From Pyxicephalus adspersus (Eukaryota > Chordata > Amphibia > Anura > Pyxicephalidae), in contig NC_092859.1 in the NCBI RefSeq assembly GCF_032062135.1, positions 112,777,743-112,841,742 on the forward strand: 64,000 nucleotides of DNA. The letters are read 5' to 3'. Positions 26,701-53,345 of this stretch are shown here, in pieces. Each line of letters starts with the position of its first letter. Position 1 is the stretch's first letter. A model generated the notes under the pieces. The model did not search any database. It had not been told where the DNA came from and was given only the letters and a program-made list of their open reading frames with translations. Both the position numbers and the translations under genes were made by a program.

Positions 26701-29649
26701 TATGTTGCAGGTGCCAACATCTTCACCTGGTCCTCCTCTGGGTTGGCAATCTTGATTGGTCAGGCAAGAGTAATGTAACGCTCATGCATGTCCATGGGAG
26801 TTCATTCATTATTTACATAAAGGGGCATGCCAGGATACCCAGCATTTGATATTGAGTTAGTTGTTCATGGAGAAAAAGATTGTGGACAGGCAGCTATGTT
26901 CATTTCATGGCAGAAAGGACATGCCTCTCCCTTCTGAAATATTGAACCTGTCTGCTCACAATTGATCTCATGTATGTTTAGTTCTGCCCTATAGTAAACC
27001 TTTACTGTGACTTTATTATAAATTAAACTGGAACAAAACCTAAAATTTAAATCATTGTGAGTAGGTAGCGCTTTATTGCAGAAGGTACGTGCTATTTGTC
27101 TTCTGCAATTAAACAAACCTACCTACCTGCTTTCAATTTTCTGTAGAATGTACACTGAGCTGTGTATACATGTATGACCTTAGCATACATTAGTGATGGG
27201 ATTGTAAAACTTCTGTGTGCATGTGTGAGATTTACATCTAGGTGGCTGAAGATCCCAAACCTGGAAAAGAATCAGAGGAAAATGTCATTGCCATGAAACG
27301 AATAATAGAAGGGGAATTTTATGTCCACTTTAGGTCACTGCACTTAGAATATAACCCAGACATGCTGTTTTTTCAGACTGTTACCTTTACAGATAGCGGA
27401 GAGCTCCCCCTGCTGGAATCATGTTTCCTTGCATGGCCAGATAAATGTTATAAACAGTCAATAAATATATTGATCAAAAACAAAATACTTACAGGTTGGC
27501 AAGATTCAATTACTGCCTATGGGGCTAGGGGGCATTGATGTCTTGCTGCTTGTGTTTCTATGGAAACTCTATCACCGATTTCCTCGATAGTGCGCAACAG
27601 CCTTTTCATCGGAATATATTTTGCACTCAGAAGCTCAGGAGAGAGCATACATATTTTTATATCTAATTTTACATTTATTTGTCCATTTCTAGGCATCGGC
27701 AATTTAAGCATTTGTCTAGTACACCATCTAGGTGCAGGGCGCCAAATGGTAGCAGCCAAGGTCTGAAGCTGTGTGTGCTGATTTAGGTAAAAACAATGTT
27801 TTAGTTAAATGATAATATTGCTAAATCCCGATTTTTCTACTAAGGATCAATGCCAGCTAGGAATCATCTTAATATGCCAGGCAGCTCAGCCACAGGATCT
27901 ATGTAGTGCCCAATCATATGCTGGCACTTTATCCCTGTTGTGAGTAATGGCGCTTACCCAGGCTGGCAGCCAGACTGAGCTGGAAAATGTTATTCCAACC
28001 AAGATATGAGATCATTGCCTGAACCTCCATTTAGGCTCAGCCTACCCACTTACATTAGAGAGGTAAAATAAGGTATTCTTATTCATTAAATGAAACAATT
28101 GTTTAATACATATAGTAAATAAAAATAGGAATATATATATTCTTATTTACACTTGTTGTATATATATATAATATTCGATTTGTAAACATTTAGCATAAGG
28201 TTAATCCATTGCAGGTTTACAGAATATTACATGTTTCTAAGGGGATATCAGAGCAGAAGTTTTTCTCTATGACATTTTGATTAAGATCATTTTTGGAGCC
28301 ATGTGAAGCAAGTGAGAGGAAAGAGTCACTACTCTTTGATTCAAGTGTGTGTAAATTTCACCTTGAGCTATTGAGCCCTGTAACTATTGATTCCTGTCAG
28401 CCAAGGAGCTTAGGAAGTATTGGTAAATATCTTAAAATGTGTTGAAAGTACCACTTTTTGACTAAGTATAGGAGCATAAATTTAAATTTTACCCTAATTT
28501 AATGTTATATGTTGGTCCAGGTAATATTAATATCCCATGATACTAAATCTTGCTTACACTAAATACAGAAAATTACCTATGCAATAACAATGGAAAACAA
28601 CATTACAATTAACATGATAAATATAAATGCTGATATTTACACACTATGATTAAATAATCCTAATAAATAACCTAGCATACCTAATGCTAACTGGGCTCCG
28701 CTTACACCCCTACCCACCCTTCTTCTCTCTGGCTGATTCTCTTTTTACTAACCCATGCTCCAATACGGAGCCTTCTCTCTTCTGTCTACAGGAGGAGAAT
28801 TGCTTCATTGGGAGTAAATGATACTTCATTTACTCATGTGGAGATTTCCTTTTAGCTTTCCAGGGATGGGGACCTTCCAGGATCCATAGAGAGGAGCCTG
28901 CAGCCCAGCCAGCATGAGCACATGGTTTAGCAGTCCCCCAATACACTGGAAATGGAGCTGGATGAGTTAGAGAGCGGTGGGAGGGGGGGTTATATCTGCC
29001 TAGTGATCACATGAATAGGGGTCCTCTGCACCTTGAAAAAGCAGCTGTTTGGGTCAAAGAGGGACAGGAAGGGGGTTATTATTTGTATCCATTAGAAGGT
29101 ATTAAAACGTGTGTCTTGATTGACTGGTTAAACAGTAATATTTATTAAAATGATTAGTTATAAATCTCAACAGATTTAATGCCACCCAAACACTAAAACA
29201 CACATGAAAAAAAACTGTTGCACAGTGTGCTGATATCCACAATTTATTACGACTTAGTCACCAATTCTGTATTAATTTGAATTAATACAAGTTAATGTGG
29301 AATTAATTTGCATGACTCAGTTTCAATTGTCAGAATCCAATCTCATTTCATTGGACTGGGTAAATCAGTGAAACTTGTGTGTGCATATGTAAATCAATAT
29401 GTTTCTATTCCAGGAGTTGACCCCAAACATGACTAATCCTGGTAAAAATAGATGCCATCCAAATGTGTTATCTACACTAAACATCACGCCTAGCCTGAAA
29501 ATTGGCATGTAATATTCTGTGTCAGAATTGTGCATGCAGCCAGGGGCAACGCTTGTCAGTTGATATAAAAAAATGATCATTTCTCAACATTTGTATCCTG
29601 CAATTGCGAGTCATTCATTAGGGAAGTACTCATTGGGATATCTTTGAGC
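23710..29649. other. Intergenic DNA, no gene seen
   Basis: AT-rich. About 26680-26830 resembles the frog repeat type seen near 58360-58490 (ttgattggtcagg, catgcatg). The open frame at 27242-27538 has an acceptor-like start but no recognised protein similarity. Confidence 0.45.
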
Positions 29650-29735
29650 CTATACATATCATACCTGCCAAGTGTCCCTAAATTGGGGGGATTTGATAGA
29701 TCCAAGGCCCTCTGTCCTGCCTCCATAATTGTATT
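29650..29735 (+). repeat. Frog interspersed repeat fragment
   Basis: Reads catacctgccaagtgtccct then a G run and ccctctgtcctgcctcc. This is a diverged form of a common frog repeat ('catacctcccaac...gtccctctgtcc'). Confidence 0.5.
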
Positions 29736-32700
29736 TTGGCTAGATTTATAAACCTCTAAAATGATTGTTTTTTTTTTTAAAGTTGTCAGTTTAGCCAATC
29801 ATGTTTCTCTTCCTTACTTCACATGCAGTATTTTTTCCAAGAATAGTGTTCAGACACTGTTTTGTTCAGTTTCAATCAGTTCCATCTTCCATTGAAGTCA
29901 TTTTAGGTGTCATCCGATGGGCTGATCAATCTAGTCAATGACTTCACAACATTCCCTACATTGGTGCAGTGCACAGGGCTATCAATTAGTAATAGTCCGC
30001 ATTGCCAGAAGTCAGATTTTTATGATCGACTTGAATTTGCACCTCTGGACCATGTAACAGAAACATAAATAACAGCATATTTTTTTTTTTTTTTTAAATA
30101 AAGGACTTGTGTCATGGTGTGCAAGTAATGTGGTTAATTACAATCAGAGAATGGGTGTATCAGAGATGTAGTGGCAGAGATTTCATATGGCGTTTCAAAG
30201 ACTTTTCTTGGATTTTTATTAAGAAATGTGTATTTTCATTGCTGCTCTCAAAACCACATAAAAAGACTCTTGATGCACAGTACAGTTCAAAAACAGTATT
30301 TTTTATTTTTTATGCTTTTGTACATCTGCTACTCTTCCCAATCTATCTCTAAAAGTCTGAAAGTCTGTTACAGTCAATAAGTCAATATGGACAAATAACA
30401 GATCCAGTTTGTGTTTCTGGTGGCAGATTATATTTAGACCACAATACCATTGCACCATCCACTGCTTAGCTACTTTAGCACCTATTTATTACTGATAGAT
30501 TGTTGTATAAAGAGCTCTTCTGTATTTGCTGTAATCATGTTAAACCCCTTAATTTATTATCATAACATATAAAAAAACACACATTTTGGTGCCTAAAAAA
30601 CTGTATATAATAACACAGCACAATAAAAAGTATAATAATAGTTAAGCAAAAAAGTATGGGCAGTAATTGCATAATCGTGAAAAACATCCAAACCTTACTT
30701 CATTAGAACATTGCCTGCAGTTACATAACTATTTATGTCTTTATGAGCTTCTTTTAACCTAAAAAAAGCACAATCATCGGAAAGACAAAGCATTTACTTT
30801 ATGTAAAGAATAAATTAATAACTGAGAATTTCATCAAACGGAAAAGTAAAAGACATGAGTTTAAATTTGGATCACATAACTTCCTTTGAGTCATAAGAAA
30901 GTATGTGAATAATAAAATCTTCAAAGCTAGAACCAGGCTGTGCAAGTTTAACAAGAAAAAGGAGGATTACCGAGCAGCGGATATCCCAGAGGAACATTTT
31001 AAATTATGGAAAAAACCTCTGGCACAAACATTTCCAGCACTGCAGAATTGTGCCCAGTGCTGTGTCATGCATATGCTGCAAGTGTCTTCCCTGACAATAA
31101 TATTCTTTGTGATGTAAAGATCCCCCCCCAAAAAAAATATGGAAGTAAATTATCTTTGCTCTAGAATTATTCCACAGCCTGTTTTTATTTACAAGTCACA
31201 TTCATAAACTGTATAACACATGTAACTCAAACATATACTGTAAATAACCAAAGGGTGCATACATTTTTAGGAAGCAAAGGTATGTGGCATACCTTGACCA
31301 GGCCACTATGTGTACCTATAGATCACAATAGTATGTACAAAACAATCAAACTCTTTAGTTGCTCCATTGTACCCAACCAACTGCCCCCTTATGGTGCACG
31401 CCCCAAACATTATATTAAGGTTTAGCCTATGAGTGGCAATCTGTGCAGCTCACCAGGGCTAGACAGCCATTTATTGCCCCCCACCTGAAGAGAGAATCAA
31501 AAAATGTAGCTTTTCCTATGGGATTCCTACAAATGTCAATGTTTCGGCGCAGCACACAGCAGTCTGACCTCGCTAATATCACTGATGCTTGCAGCAAATC
31601 TATGTTGTAAGTTGTATTGCTCAGCTCCAAGATTTAGCAGGCTATATGCCAATATCACCTGTATATGAAGAGAAAATCTACATTGGGTACAGGATCACCC
31701 CATAGTGCAATTTGGTTGCCTACGGGGGCAGAGATAAGGTGGTTTAAAGTTTGCCACTGCACGAGGATTTCATACCCACCTCAGCCAATAAGGACCCCGA
31801 GTCACTTCTGCACAGGGCCCCACCTTTGGCTGCATATGCCACTGGATGATTGTCATTTTTTGCCTCCCACAAAAATAAAAGTGATGAGAGAAGGAAAGGA
31901 AGGGGGTATTTGGTCTGGCCCTGCAGAAGAAAAGGGGAAGTAAAAAGATGGAACAAGTTCTCCTTACTTGCACTTTCGTATACTATCATATCAGCTGTTC
32001 TACAATGTACTATGAAATATGATGTAATACATACAATATTTTAAATTTCCTGACAAAAGTATTTGTTTTTCTATAACTGTAATATTAAAGAAAGAAATAA
32101 TGTTCAAAACCTGTACACAATCGGTTTAATACATTGCAAATCCACAGTTTTTCAGCAGAGGGAGCTGTGAGCCTGAATGCAAACATTTACCCAAATTATA
32201 CTGATATTTTCACTAAAGGTGAATGTACTCCACAATAGTTAAAACAGTAAAACATGTTTATGCTATTTTGTAGCTAAAAACAGGAGTTGGAGTAAAGACA
32301 AACAAAAAACTCATGATGGCCTAACTCTCTTTATTTGATACAATTGGTATTTTCTTTTTTTAGATTTGTGCTAATCTGGCCTCTTCAACATTTACCAATG
32401 TATGTGCCTCCAACACGCAAGCTGGTAAAATATAGGTGGTGATTGTCACTGAACAGATCACAGTGCACATGCATTATAAATATTATAGGAGAAACAGTTT
32501 GTATTATGCTATATAGTGAAAATCTATACTTTATACTTTCTTCTAGTCACACCTTTGTTAGTGGTCACCATCTACTGAGAAATAGGAGAACAGGAAGGGT
32601 GGTCAACAAGTACCAAGAAAGGGCAGAAGAGAAATGAGATTACAAATGTGGAGAGCTAAGACTCGTACTGATGTATATCTCTGAAACCAATACCCTTTAA

Positions 32701-32740
32701 AGATGACCGTGGGGTACTACATATACTAGGAGTGCTTGAC
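29736..32740. other. No gene seen
   Basis: AT-rich. Opposing open frames at about 31744-31989 lie in a purine/pyrimidine-biased stretch and show no motif. Confidence 0.5.
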
Positions 32741-33433
32741 CAGTGTTTTTCAACCTTTTTTGAGCCACAACACATTTTTTACAAAAATGTTACAAAATGA
32801 CACTCTGTAGCTAATTCGGCACATTATTTACATTAAAATAATCCTGCCGCACACCACAAATCAAAAATGTTACAAAATGACATTCTGTAGCTAGTTCTCT
32901 TGTCTCTAAAGCTGCGTACACACTTGCAATTTTTGTCGTTGGAAAGGATCTTTCACGATCCTTTCCAACGACAAGGGACTGCACGATGCATGAACGGTGC
33001 TGTACATACAGCACCGTTCATGCTCTATGGAGAGGGGAGGGGGAGAGCGACGGAGCGGCACCCTGCTGCGCGCTCTCCCCTTCCCTTTCATTAGGATCGG
33101 CTGTCGTCCATCGTCCGTGGATCCGGCAGGTCGGTCGTCCGGACGATGGACGACACCGACACGACACCGACTGTACACACGGCAGATTTTGGCCCGATAA
33201 TTGGCCGATGCCGATTATCGGGCGATAAAAATCTGACGTGTGTACGTAGCTTTAGAATAAAAAAGGCAATTAAGCTACCTACTGCCACCCACTGATATGG
33301 AAGAGTATTACATTACTCTGATAGTCATTATAGCACAGACACTTGACAATGGTAATTGGATAATTTCCCACGGTAAACCTGAAGATCTCTCACGGCACAC
33401 TAGTGTGCCGCGACACAGTGGTTGAAAATTGGT
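32741..33433. mobile_element. hAT-like MITE interrupted by a second MITE
   Basis: Outer ends cagtgtttttcaacc and ggttgaaaattggtg are inverted relative to each other. The interior reads gagccacaacacatttttta and, on the far side, cacggcacactagtgtgccg. It is split by the TTAA-type element at 32910-33250. A segment of about 37 bases (atgttacaaaatgacac, tctgtagct) is repeated in tandem at about 32786 and 32867. Confidence 0.7.
32910..33250. mobile_element. TTAA-type MITE, complete nested copy
   Basis: Ends agctgcgtacacactt and acgtgtgtacgtagc, flanked by CTAA and TTTA. Interior hairpins include aaaggatc / gatcctttcc and ggtgctgtacatacagcacc. GC- and CpG-rich compared with its surroundings. Confidence 0.8.
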
Positions 33434-36350
33434 GCTAGAAAATTGTCTCTAATGATTGCAGTAGGAAGATAATTCTCCATTGCTGGCCCTTATCCACACA
33501 ATTTTCCATGCATATATTCCTAACTAAACTGCAAATCTTGTTTTGTATGGAGTGCATTGAGGACACAGCTTGTCTTTGAGACCTGGGAAAGCTTTATAAT
33601 TATCATGAACAAGGCCATGAAACAGGAGCTTCGGAATTGCTTTCTTATATTAGAGGAAGACCTTCCTATATCATTCTAACCTGCCAGTAGCATTAAGATT
33701 AAAGTTTGATCAGTTACCGCTTCCTGTTACACCATCAGTTATGGATCCACATCTTTCCCCCTTTTTTACAGGAGGTCAGTTCCCTGCGATATTTTCTTGT
33801 TAAATGTTTTTTCCTTAACCAGATGCATTTTTCAATTGTCTTTGGAATCACAATTATTTCACGTCTTAGGTATATTAGTTTTTTGTCATATGTACACAAT
33901 GTGCTTATGCCATGTTCACCCACTATTTAAAGTGCCAGTAGGGGCCTGTATAAATGGGCTTTTGTTTGCGTCTCTTACTATAGAAGGCTAGGTCAATGGC
34001 AAGCAGTTGAAGCAGGTCAAATGTAGATCGTACCTCCACTAAAATCTAAAAGATCTTAGTCTCAAATTGAGTTTCAGGGGTGACTTTAATGAGATGAACT
34101 CCTTAGGATAAAGGTATAGAAAAAGGCTATCCATGTCTTCTTGGCACAATCATAACAGTGCAGAAAAAAGAAAGAACTGAATGGGAGCAGTTGGTAATCA
34201 TTTTATACAGGCGGATGTGGTGCAGTTGCAGTAGAATGCGGCGGTGGTTGCATCTGGCTGCCATCGATCGGTCAGGCGCTTCCATTGACTTGAATGCAAA
34301 TGTCTTCATCCCCAGCTCACAGTGGTTGAAAGCAGTTGGTGCTGAAGGACAGAGAAAGATACATCAACTTCTCGAAAACATTTAACTGCAGGTACCCTCA
34401 ACTGCTCTCAACCTCATGATCCAGAGGTTGATGAGCTTGCAAGGTAACGCCGCACAGTATTGAAAATAGGGAAGCTGGGAGCAGCTAACATCAGTGTTTT
34501 GCAACCACAAGTCTGAAAGGAGCCTTTTTTTACGTGGATCCACTGACCTTTCTAATTTCATCCATTTCAGTCTCACTTGATCTGAACAATAACACATCCA
34601 GACCATAAATAGCACCAATAAAAAGTTCCCAGTCAGTTTTGTGTAGGGCTGCATACACATGTTTAAATTGTCATTATATTTTATGAGGTCAGTAGAAAAA
34701 TTTCAACCAGGTAATTTAGACCTAAACTAACTTTCGATCTAGGACTCCCTGCCAAAAAAAAAAAAAAAAAGGCAGGAATTAATATTTCACTCATTAGTAT
34801 CCAGTGCTTCCATGTACTAGTTTTTTTCCCAAGTGACACTGCCAAATATCAGAGATTCTAGATTACCAATCAATGTATTATATGGGAGTGTGCTAGTATT
34901 TAACATGTTTGCATTAGATTTAATGTATTTATCAAAACAAACATCTATTGGTGCTCCTCTAATTAGTCTGGCCTCACACTTCATTCTCTACGGTTTATAT
35001 TCTCTGCTTGGATGTGGAAGAGCTGGGTTGTTGTCCTCTCCTGAGTTTCTGCTCATTTATTTCCTAATAAAGATAAGTTGTACTGCTCTTGGTATTTTGT
35101 TGTTCTCTTGTGCTCGGTGTTACTGGGCCTCAGGGAGACGCTGGTTCGTTCATCAGGGAAGGAACCAGTAGTCTCAAACCCTGCCACTACTCCTAGGGCA
35201 ATTCAGGGCTACAAGGGCCTAGGTTCCTGTGTATAAGTATTCCCACCTTCAGGGTCTATTCATACTGACAGGAGTCAGGGCTAGGTTTAGGGTTTTCGTA
35301 GGTGGTGACCGTTTCCCTCTCCCTTGCCTTTGAGGCCTAGTTCCTTGTCTTCATCCCTCTATTTTCATTCAGGTGTTCCTCTCTCCTCCACACCTCGTGA
35401 CACATTTACAGTCACTCCTGTGCAATCCAGAGCTTAAAAAATTGGCATACCTGAAATATATGTTTGATCAACCACCCAAATCCTATTTTATTAATTGCTA
35501 TAGCAGTTGGAACGACGAGCACAGGAGCGGTAAATTTATGTTCTGCAGTTCACTTTTGTTTTTTTTTTAAGTTTTCCTTTAAGAAGAATAATCTATAGGT
35601 CATTTTGGTGTTTCTAAACTGAATTTGGTTGCTTTGTTTTATTAAAGTTCATACAAATGGTAAAATAATTTATCACAGCAAGTCTGCTATTTTATTTTGT
35701 TCAAATATTTATTTCACATAACTTCATGGGGCAAAAAACATGCGGATACACTTATATACAAACTGTTTTACAAATTTGCTAATCTAGAATAATACACATG
35801 ATAAAATACACTAGTTGTTTATTTACCCTGCTAGATCAGCAATATATTTTATGTTCTGTTTAATTTAATCTCTACGGTTTATAAAATGCACTATACTGGA
35901 CACAATCCTACATAAAAACTACGAAGTTTTAGCCAAATTGTATTTTGAACAGTAGGCAGAAATCAGAACAGAATTTCTCTGTCACTTCTGTGAACCAGAA
36001 AAAGAATGTCAAGAATCTTAGAAATGTTCTAATAAATAATAATATTGCTGCGTCCTATGGCTCCATTGTACAGATAGCCAATTACTTCCTGTCCCAACAA
36101 GAATAGCTATAAATACTCCTTCATGGCCTTTTAGCCAAACAAGATGTGGGGGATATTAGTATTCAGTCCCTAATATTCATATCCTAATATGTAGAACAAA
36201 AATCACTTAAATTGTTTACAAATACAGTTATAACACATGATGTTGTCTTAAACTTTATTTAAATATATGTACTTGTAATTCCACATGGCTTTTTTGCACA
36301 TTTCTGGTCATGATATACCTAACTTCATTGACAGCCTACAGTCATTTTGT
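33434..36350. other. Intergenic DNA downstream of prkcq
   Basis: No gene recognised. About 34200-34310 (catcgatcggtcaggcg, ttccattgacttgaatgc) looks like a frog MITE fragment. A short TTAA-MITE-like end (gggctgcatacacatg) is at about 34645. Confidence 0.5.
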
Positions 36351-36356
36351 TTTATT
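36351..36356 (-). terminator. Poly(A) signal AATAAA for prkcq
   Basis: AATAAA on the minus strand about 100 bases past the stop codon. It is the first canonical signal seen downstream. Whether it is used, or a later one, cannot be told from sequence. Confidence 0.5.
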
Positions 36357-36454
36357 TGATTTTAAAATATATAAATTAGCATAATTATTGGGGAAAAAAC
36401 AAAGGTCTTCATGCAGTGTAATGTCCCATTGCTTTTCTGAAAAATAAAGTTGCT

Positions 36455-49041
<12,587 letters not shown>

Positions 49042-51019
49042 CTGGACAAATGAAAAATACATACAATGTATCATTAGGTAAAAATGTTTGTGTGCAGTTT
49101 TATATACAGTGTAAGTAATCGTCATTAAAAAACCAACACATAAATAAGTCTTTAATGTATAGTTGGGTGAAATCTAAACTGTTAAATGCTGTGGGGGTAT
49201 CCTAGGGAATGTGAAGCAAAGAAAATGCACAAAGCTGATTGTTATTACAGTTTAGTACGCTTAAACCAAAGAGCTCCTGAAGGTAAATTGTAATGGTATT
49301 TACAAGTTCCAAGTTTGTAAATTGAGATAATTTATTTTGTTCATTTAGAATCATTATTTCACAAATAAACATTTCAATTAAGGTGACCCTATGATAGTAA
49401 AAGCTCAGCACTCTCTACCTATGGATTTAAATAAAAATGGGTGAATATTTAGTACCCGAAAGGGAAGGGCATATGTCTTTGACCCAGCAAATTCAGCCCA
49501 AGAACTGATCATTTAGGACCAAAAGTAGGCTGCACCAACTCCAAAAAATACAATGTAACAGCCACACTTAATTTAACAACAGCTGAACGCATCTTCTGAT
49601 GAAGCCAAAAGGGGAAACGCGTCAAGGACTTCAACTTAAAGAACTATAAGTTTAGAGGCAACAAATTGTCTGGGGAAAGTGTCCCACAAAAAATCGTTAT
49701 GCTCTGGAATGTATTTTTAATGTGGTATATACATATGTAAATTCAATAATTTATATGAATTTTTAACTGTATAAAGTAAATAGAGATGCGGTACCTTAAA
49801 AATACCAAAAAAAAAAAATACAGTTCTTCTGAAGTTCCATTTGTTTTATCTAAATTTAACACCATTATCCGTAGGCACTGTTTTAATAAGGATCTAATGT
49901 TTGCCTGTTCATATATGTTAAAAAAGTGAACAATTTACATAGGGTATACTAACTACTTCACATGACTGTATATGTTACCATCAAGAGAAATTTAGGCATG
50001 CCCTCACTGAGTACAACAACTGAATGGCACAAAACTACAGGTGGAAAATTCAGGGCAGGGAGAACAGTTACAGCTGCTTCATAATTCTCTGAAAATGTGT
50101 GGTCTATTCCACGCGAACAGCTGTTGGTTACAAAGCCTGTCCCCATTTTTTTTTCATATTGCAATAAACATTGCTTGCTATTCCCAATATTTATTACTGC
50201 AAGCACAGAGGTGGGTAGATGTAGGAATTCTGTTGGTGATGGTTCACCTACAAAGTACCTGGCAAATATGTGAAGTTAGCATATGGTAGTTTTTACTGAT
50301 AAAGCTGCAATTTGTCTTGAAATAAACTGGAGAACCTGGGTCACTTTAGTTCATCCACATCTGACCAGAAAATGTTTTTATGTCTTTGGGGATTCTGTCA
50401 CATGCTTCTGGTTGGATTTCTTAAGCAAATGCTTTTTTTCTAGCAATTCTTCCATAAATCTCTATGCTATGGAGTGTATAGCTTAATGTGGTCTTGTGGA
50501 CAGATACTCCTGCTGCGAGTCTTTTCAGCTTTTTCTGTGTTATTCTTGATGTCTTTGTTATATCTAAGATTAATGGTCTCCTCACCCAGTGTATGAGATT
50601 CTATGGGTGTCCTTTTGTCTGCTTTGTAGTGGTTCCATATTCTTTCAATTTGTTATATTGGATTTATAGGGTTCTGTGGATTGTTCAAAGAGTTTGTTTG
50701 TATAATTCAACCCCCATCTAAACTTCTCCACAACTCTTGGAATGCTGCACAGTCTTCATATTGCATGCTTCGAGGTGTTACAGAGCCTGGGCTTTTCAGA
50801 ACTGGTCTATTTATATTGTGTATACAGACATCATGTGACAAATCACCTGACACATGATCGTGTATTATTATTATATTTTGTTGTAGAGCACTTTACAGTA
50901 TGAGCTACAAGCCTGTACACATACCAAATACAAACTATGGCACATGAAGAGAGGAGGATCCTGTCCAATCAGCCATACTAGAGGTGGGGAGCCTGGTATA
51001 CAACAGATAGAGGGAACTG
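49042..51019. other. No further prkcq exon found
   Basis: I looked for the first half of C1a (CHEFTATFF type) on the minus strand and did not find it. At 49596-49625 tgatgaagcc and gaaacgcgtcaagg form a motif often seen in frog repeats. About 50860-50900 holds an inverted SINE-like tail fragment. Confidence 0.5.
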
Positions 51020-51029
51020 TGGTTATTTA

Positions 51030-51700
51030 ATATTGTTCAAAGAGAGATGGGTATGGGCCTTTTAGTGTGTTTTGAGGGCTTGTTGAAATATGTTGAAGGT
51101 AGGTGCAAGCAAAATGGGACAGGGGGAATTCTTGGAGTCAGAAATGTGAGCAGGACAGGAACCATGGAATGATTTAAAGGCAAAGCACAGTGGCTGGCAT
51201 TTGATCCTAAAGTTTTGATGATCATAAGGATTGCACACATGAACCTCATCGATTAATTGTGTGAATTCGGAAGTTACTGAAGTTGTTGAACCAGAATTTT
51301 TTGGGGGGATATGAAGCTCAAATGTGAAGTTTCCACAACTCTGACATGGGTGCACAGGTGAATTTGGGTGATATCTGCATAGAAATGGTATTGTAGCCTA
51401 AAGGATGGTGGTGCAAAGAGAAAAAGAGTTCAGTTTCAAGGACTAGGCCTTGGGGAACACCAACAGAGAGGTGGTGGAAGAAGAACAGTTAGCATTAAAA
51501 AGAGATTTAAAATAATCAGTTGGATAAAAATACCCAAACCAGGAGAGCACTGTGTGGCAAATACTCATAGACTTCACAATATGTAATGGAGAACAGTGTC
51601 AAAAGCAGAGAAATATCCAAAAGGAGGAAGAGAAAAAAGTGGCTTTGTGACTTGGCTCTCAGAATGTCATTGACCACCTTTTTGAAAGTGTGAAACTTAG
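51030..51700 (+). repeat. Degenerate interspersed repeat, family not assigned
   Basis: Phrases such as agtgtcaaaagcagagaaat, ccttggggaacacc and ccaggagagcactgtg fit a long vertebrate interspersed repeat that I recognise but cannot name. Confidence 0.4.
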
Positions 51701-52244
51701 TTCAGTGTGTGGGTTAAAAACCAGAATGAGGAGGGTCTAGTAATGAGTTGAAGATTGGAAATTCTGCTAGTCTTTTGTATAGTATAATTAGTAGGTTCAT
51801 GAGTCATGCTTGTAAACTACTGAGCCAAATTTTGCAAGATCCACAAAATATTGAACACGGTAACTGCAAAAACAAATTCGTGTGCTGAGTTATTAGCACG
51901 GGGAGACCATCAAGCCAACTATCATTTCCCAATGACCGAATTTGGTCAATGACATTATTTAGGTTTCCCTGCACTAATAACACAGTGCACGGGACTTTTC
52001 ATTTAGCTACAGGTCCGCAAAGACCAAGCAGTGCTGTAGTGCATTATAGTTTTTAAAAATGTGTCACTCTTAAATCCTATAAACCAATTGATTTTTGTAC
52101 TTATTAAACAGATAAAAAATTACATTCAATGGTATATTTAACAGATTAAAAAGTAGAAGAGAAGTTCATTGGTAGAGTATTAAAACTGTTTAACATCTAC
52201 CAGTGCAGCACACAAGTACTGTATGTATAAAGGCTGCCATACAA

Positions 52245-52395
52245 TAGATTTTTTATTATTATTACAAAGGATTTATATAGCACCAACATGTTACATTGCA
52301 CTGTACAAAGTCAATAGTCATGCCATTATCTGTACCTCAAAGGAGCTCACAATCTAATGTCCTTACCATAGTCATATGTCTTTATCACAGTCTAA
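52245..52395 (-). repeat. SINE-like repeat
   Basis: On the minus strand: gacattagattgtgagctcc, then tgtacagtgcaatgtaacat, gttggtgctatataaat and a (TAA)n tail. It abuts the broken end of the pseudogene at 52398. Confidence 0.75.
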
Positions 52396-52397
52396 GG

Positions 52398-53345
52398 TCA
52401 ATTTTGAGGGGAAGTAAGGTCAACACAGATGACCCTATTGTGTTGGTGATATTGCAACAACTCAATGATTCTCTTTATCTCTGCATATTCTTCACAAAGA
52501 GAAACTGAATGGCCAATTGGGAATGACCCAAATATTTTGCCATTGTAAAGGAGGACACACTTTAGGCTCCGCTTTGAGGTATCGATGAATAGTTGCCATT
52601 CAGTTGAGTTATAGATTGGAATTCCCAATTCCTCCAATAAACCAGGTATGTTATGGCAATATACAAAGCCACTGTCAGTTCTAAAGTACTGCAGAAATAC
52701 AATTTCTCTGGTTGGAAAGTACGATACCTTCATTTCTTTTTCGTGTAAGTTTTTCTCACGCGGTCTTGATGCTAGTCCAAACACTCAACTCATGCTGATC
52801 AAATCCCTTACGAACAGAGACCTCTTTAATTTCAAACTCTTCATCATTGTTGTCACCTAGTTCATCACCATAATCATGTTCTTCAAAAGATAACGATAAG
52901 GTAGTGTAACGAAAACCGGCACTGGGATTTCATATGAATGAGCCACTGGGCATATAGCCGATGGCAGACTAGGATACTTTATGTTACATTTATTTTTCTT
53001 GGTAGGTCCTGAAGTTTTCACTATACAAAAGTAACAGTCACTGGAATGATCTCCTGGCTCTCGCCAAACCATAGGTATACCAAATGGCATCTTATCAAGT
53101 TCCCTTTGTCCACATCTGTAAACCCTCGACACACTGTTCGCACACCTCATGAGCTCATGATTTGCACACCAAGACTTATCTTGATCACCAAGTTAAACTT
53201 TGAAATATGCCAAATAGGCTTGCTGTGTGTGCTGATGTTCGCCCTTTGACTGGGAATGGTGGAACTACCACAGATATAACAAAATGAATCAGGGTTGTTT
53301 AGGCACTTACGGCTAGAAACAGCAGAGCCAGACATGATCTGAAGG
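52398..53345 (-). pseudogene. Broken copy of a multi-copy CxxC protein family, probably mobile-element derived
   Basis: Three collinear fragments in different frames on the minus strand. The N-terminal one (from about 53334) has CLNNPDSFCYICGSST. The middle one (about 52900-53100) has MPFGIPMVWREP, DCYFCIVKTSG and YPSLPSAI. The C-terminal one (52398-52784) has FLQYFRTDSGFVYCH, IPGLLEELGI, LFIDTSKRSLKCVLL and IGHSVSL. I recall this CxxC...CxxC order from many near-identical uncharacterised predicted proteins in fish, frogs and invertebrates such as Hydra. That copy-number pattern suggests a transposon or a family spread by one. Here it is frameshifted, has lost residues between fragments and stops where the SINE-like repeat begins. 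Function unknown. Confidence 0.6.

Noticed and set aside
27242..27538. 98-codon plus-strand frame (MAEDPKPGKESEENV...)
   Set aside because: It starts near an acceptor-like site but soon turns non-conserved, has no donor and shows no recognised domain.
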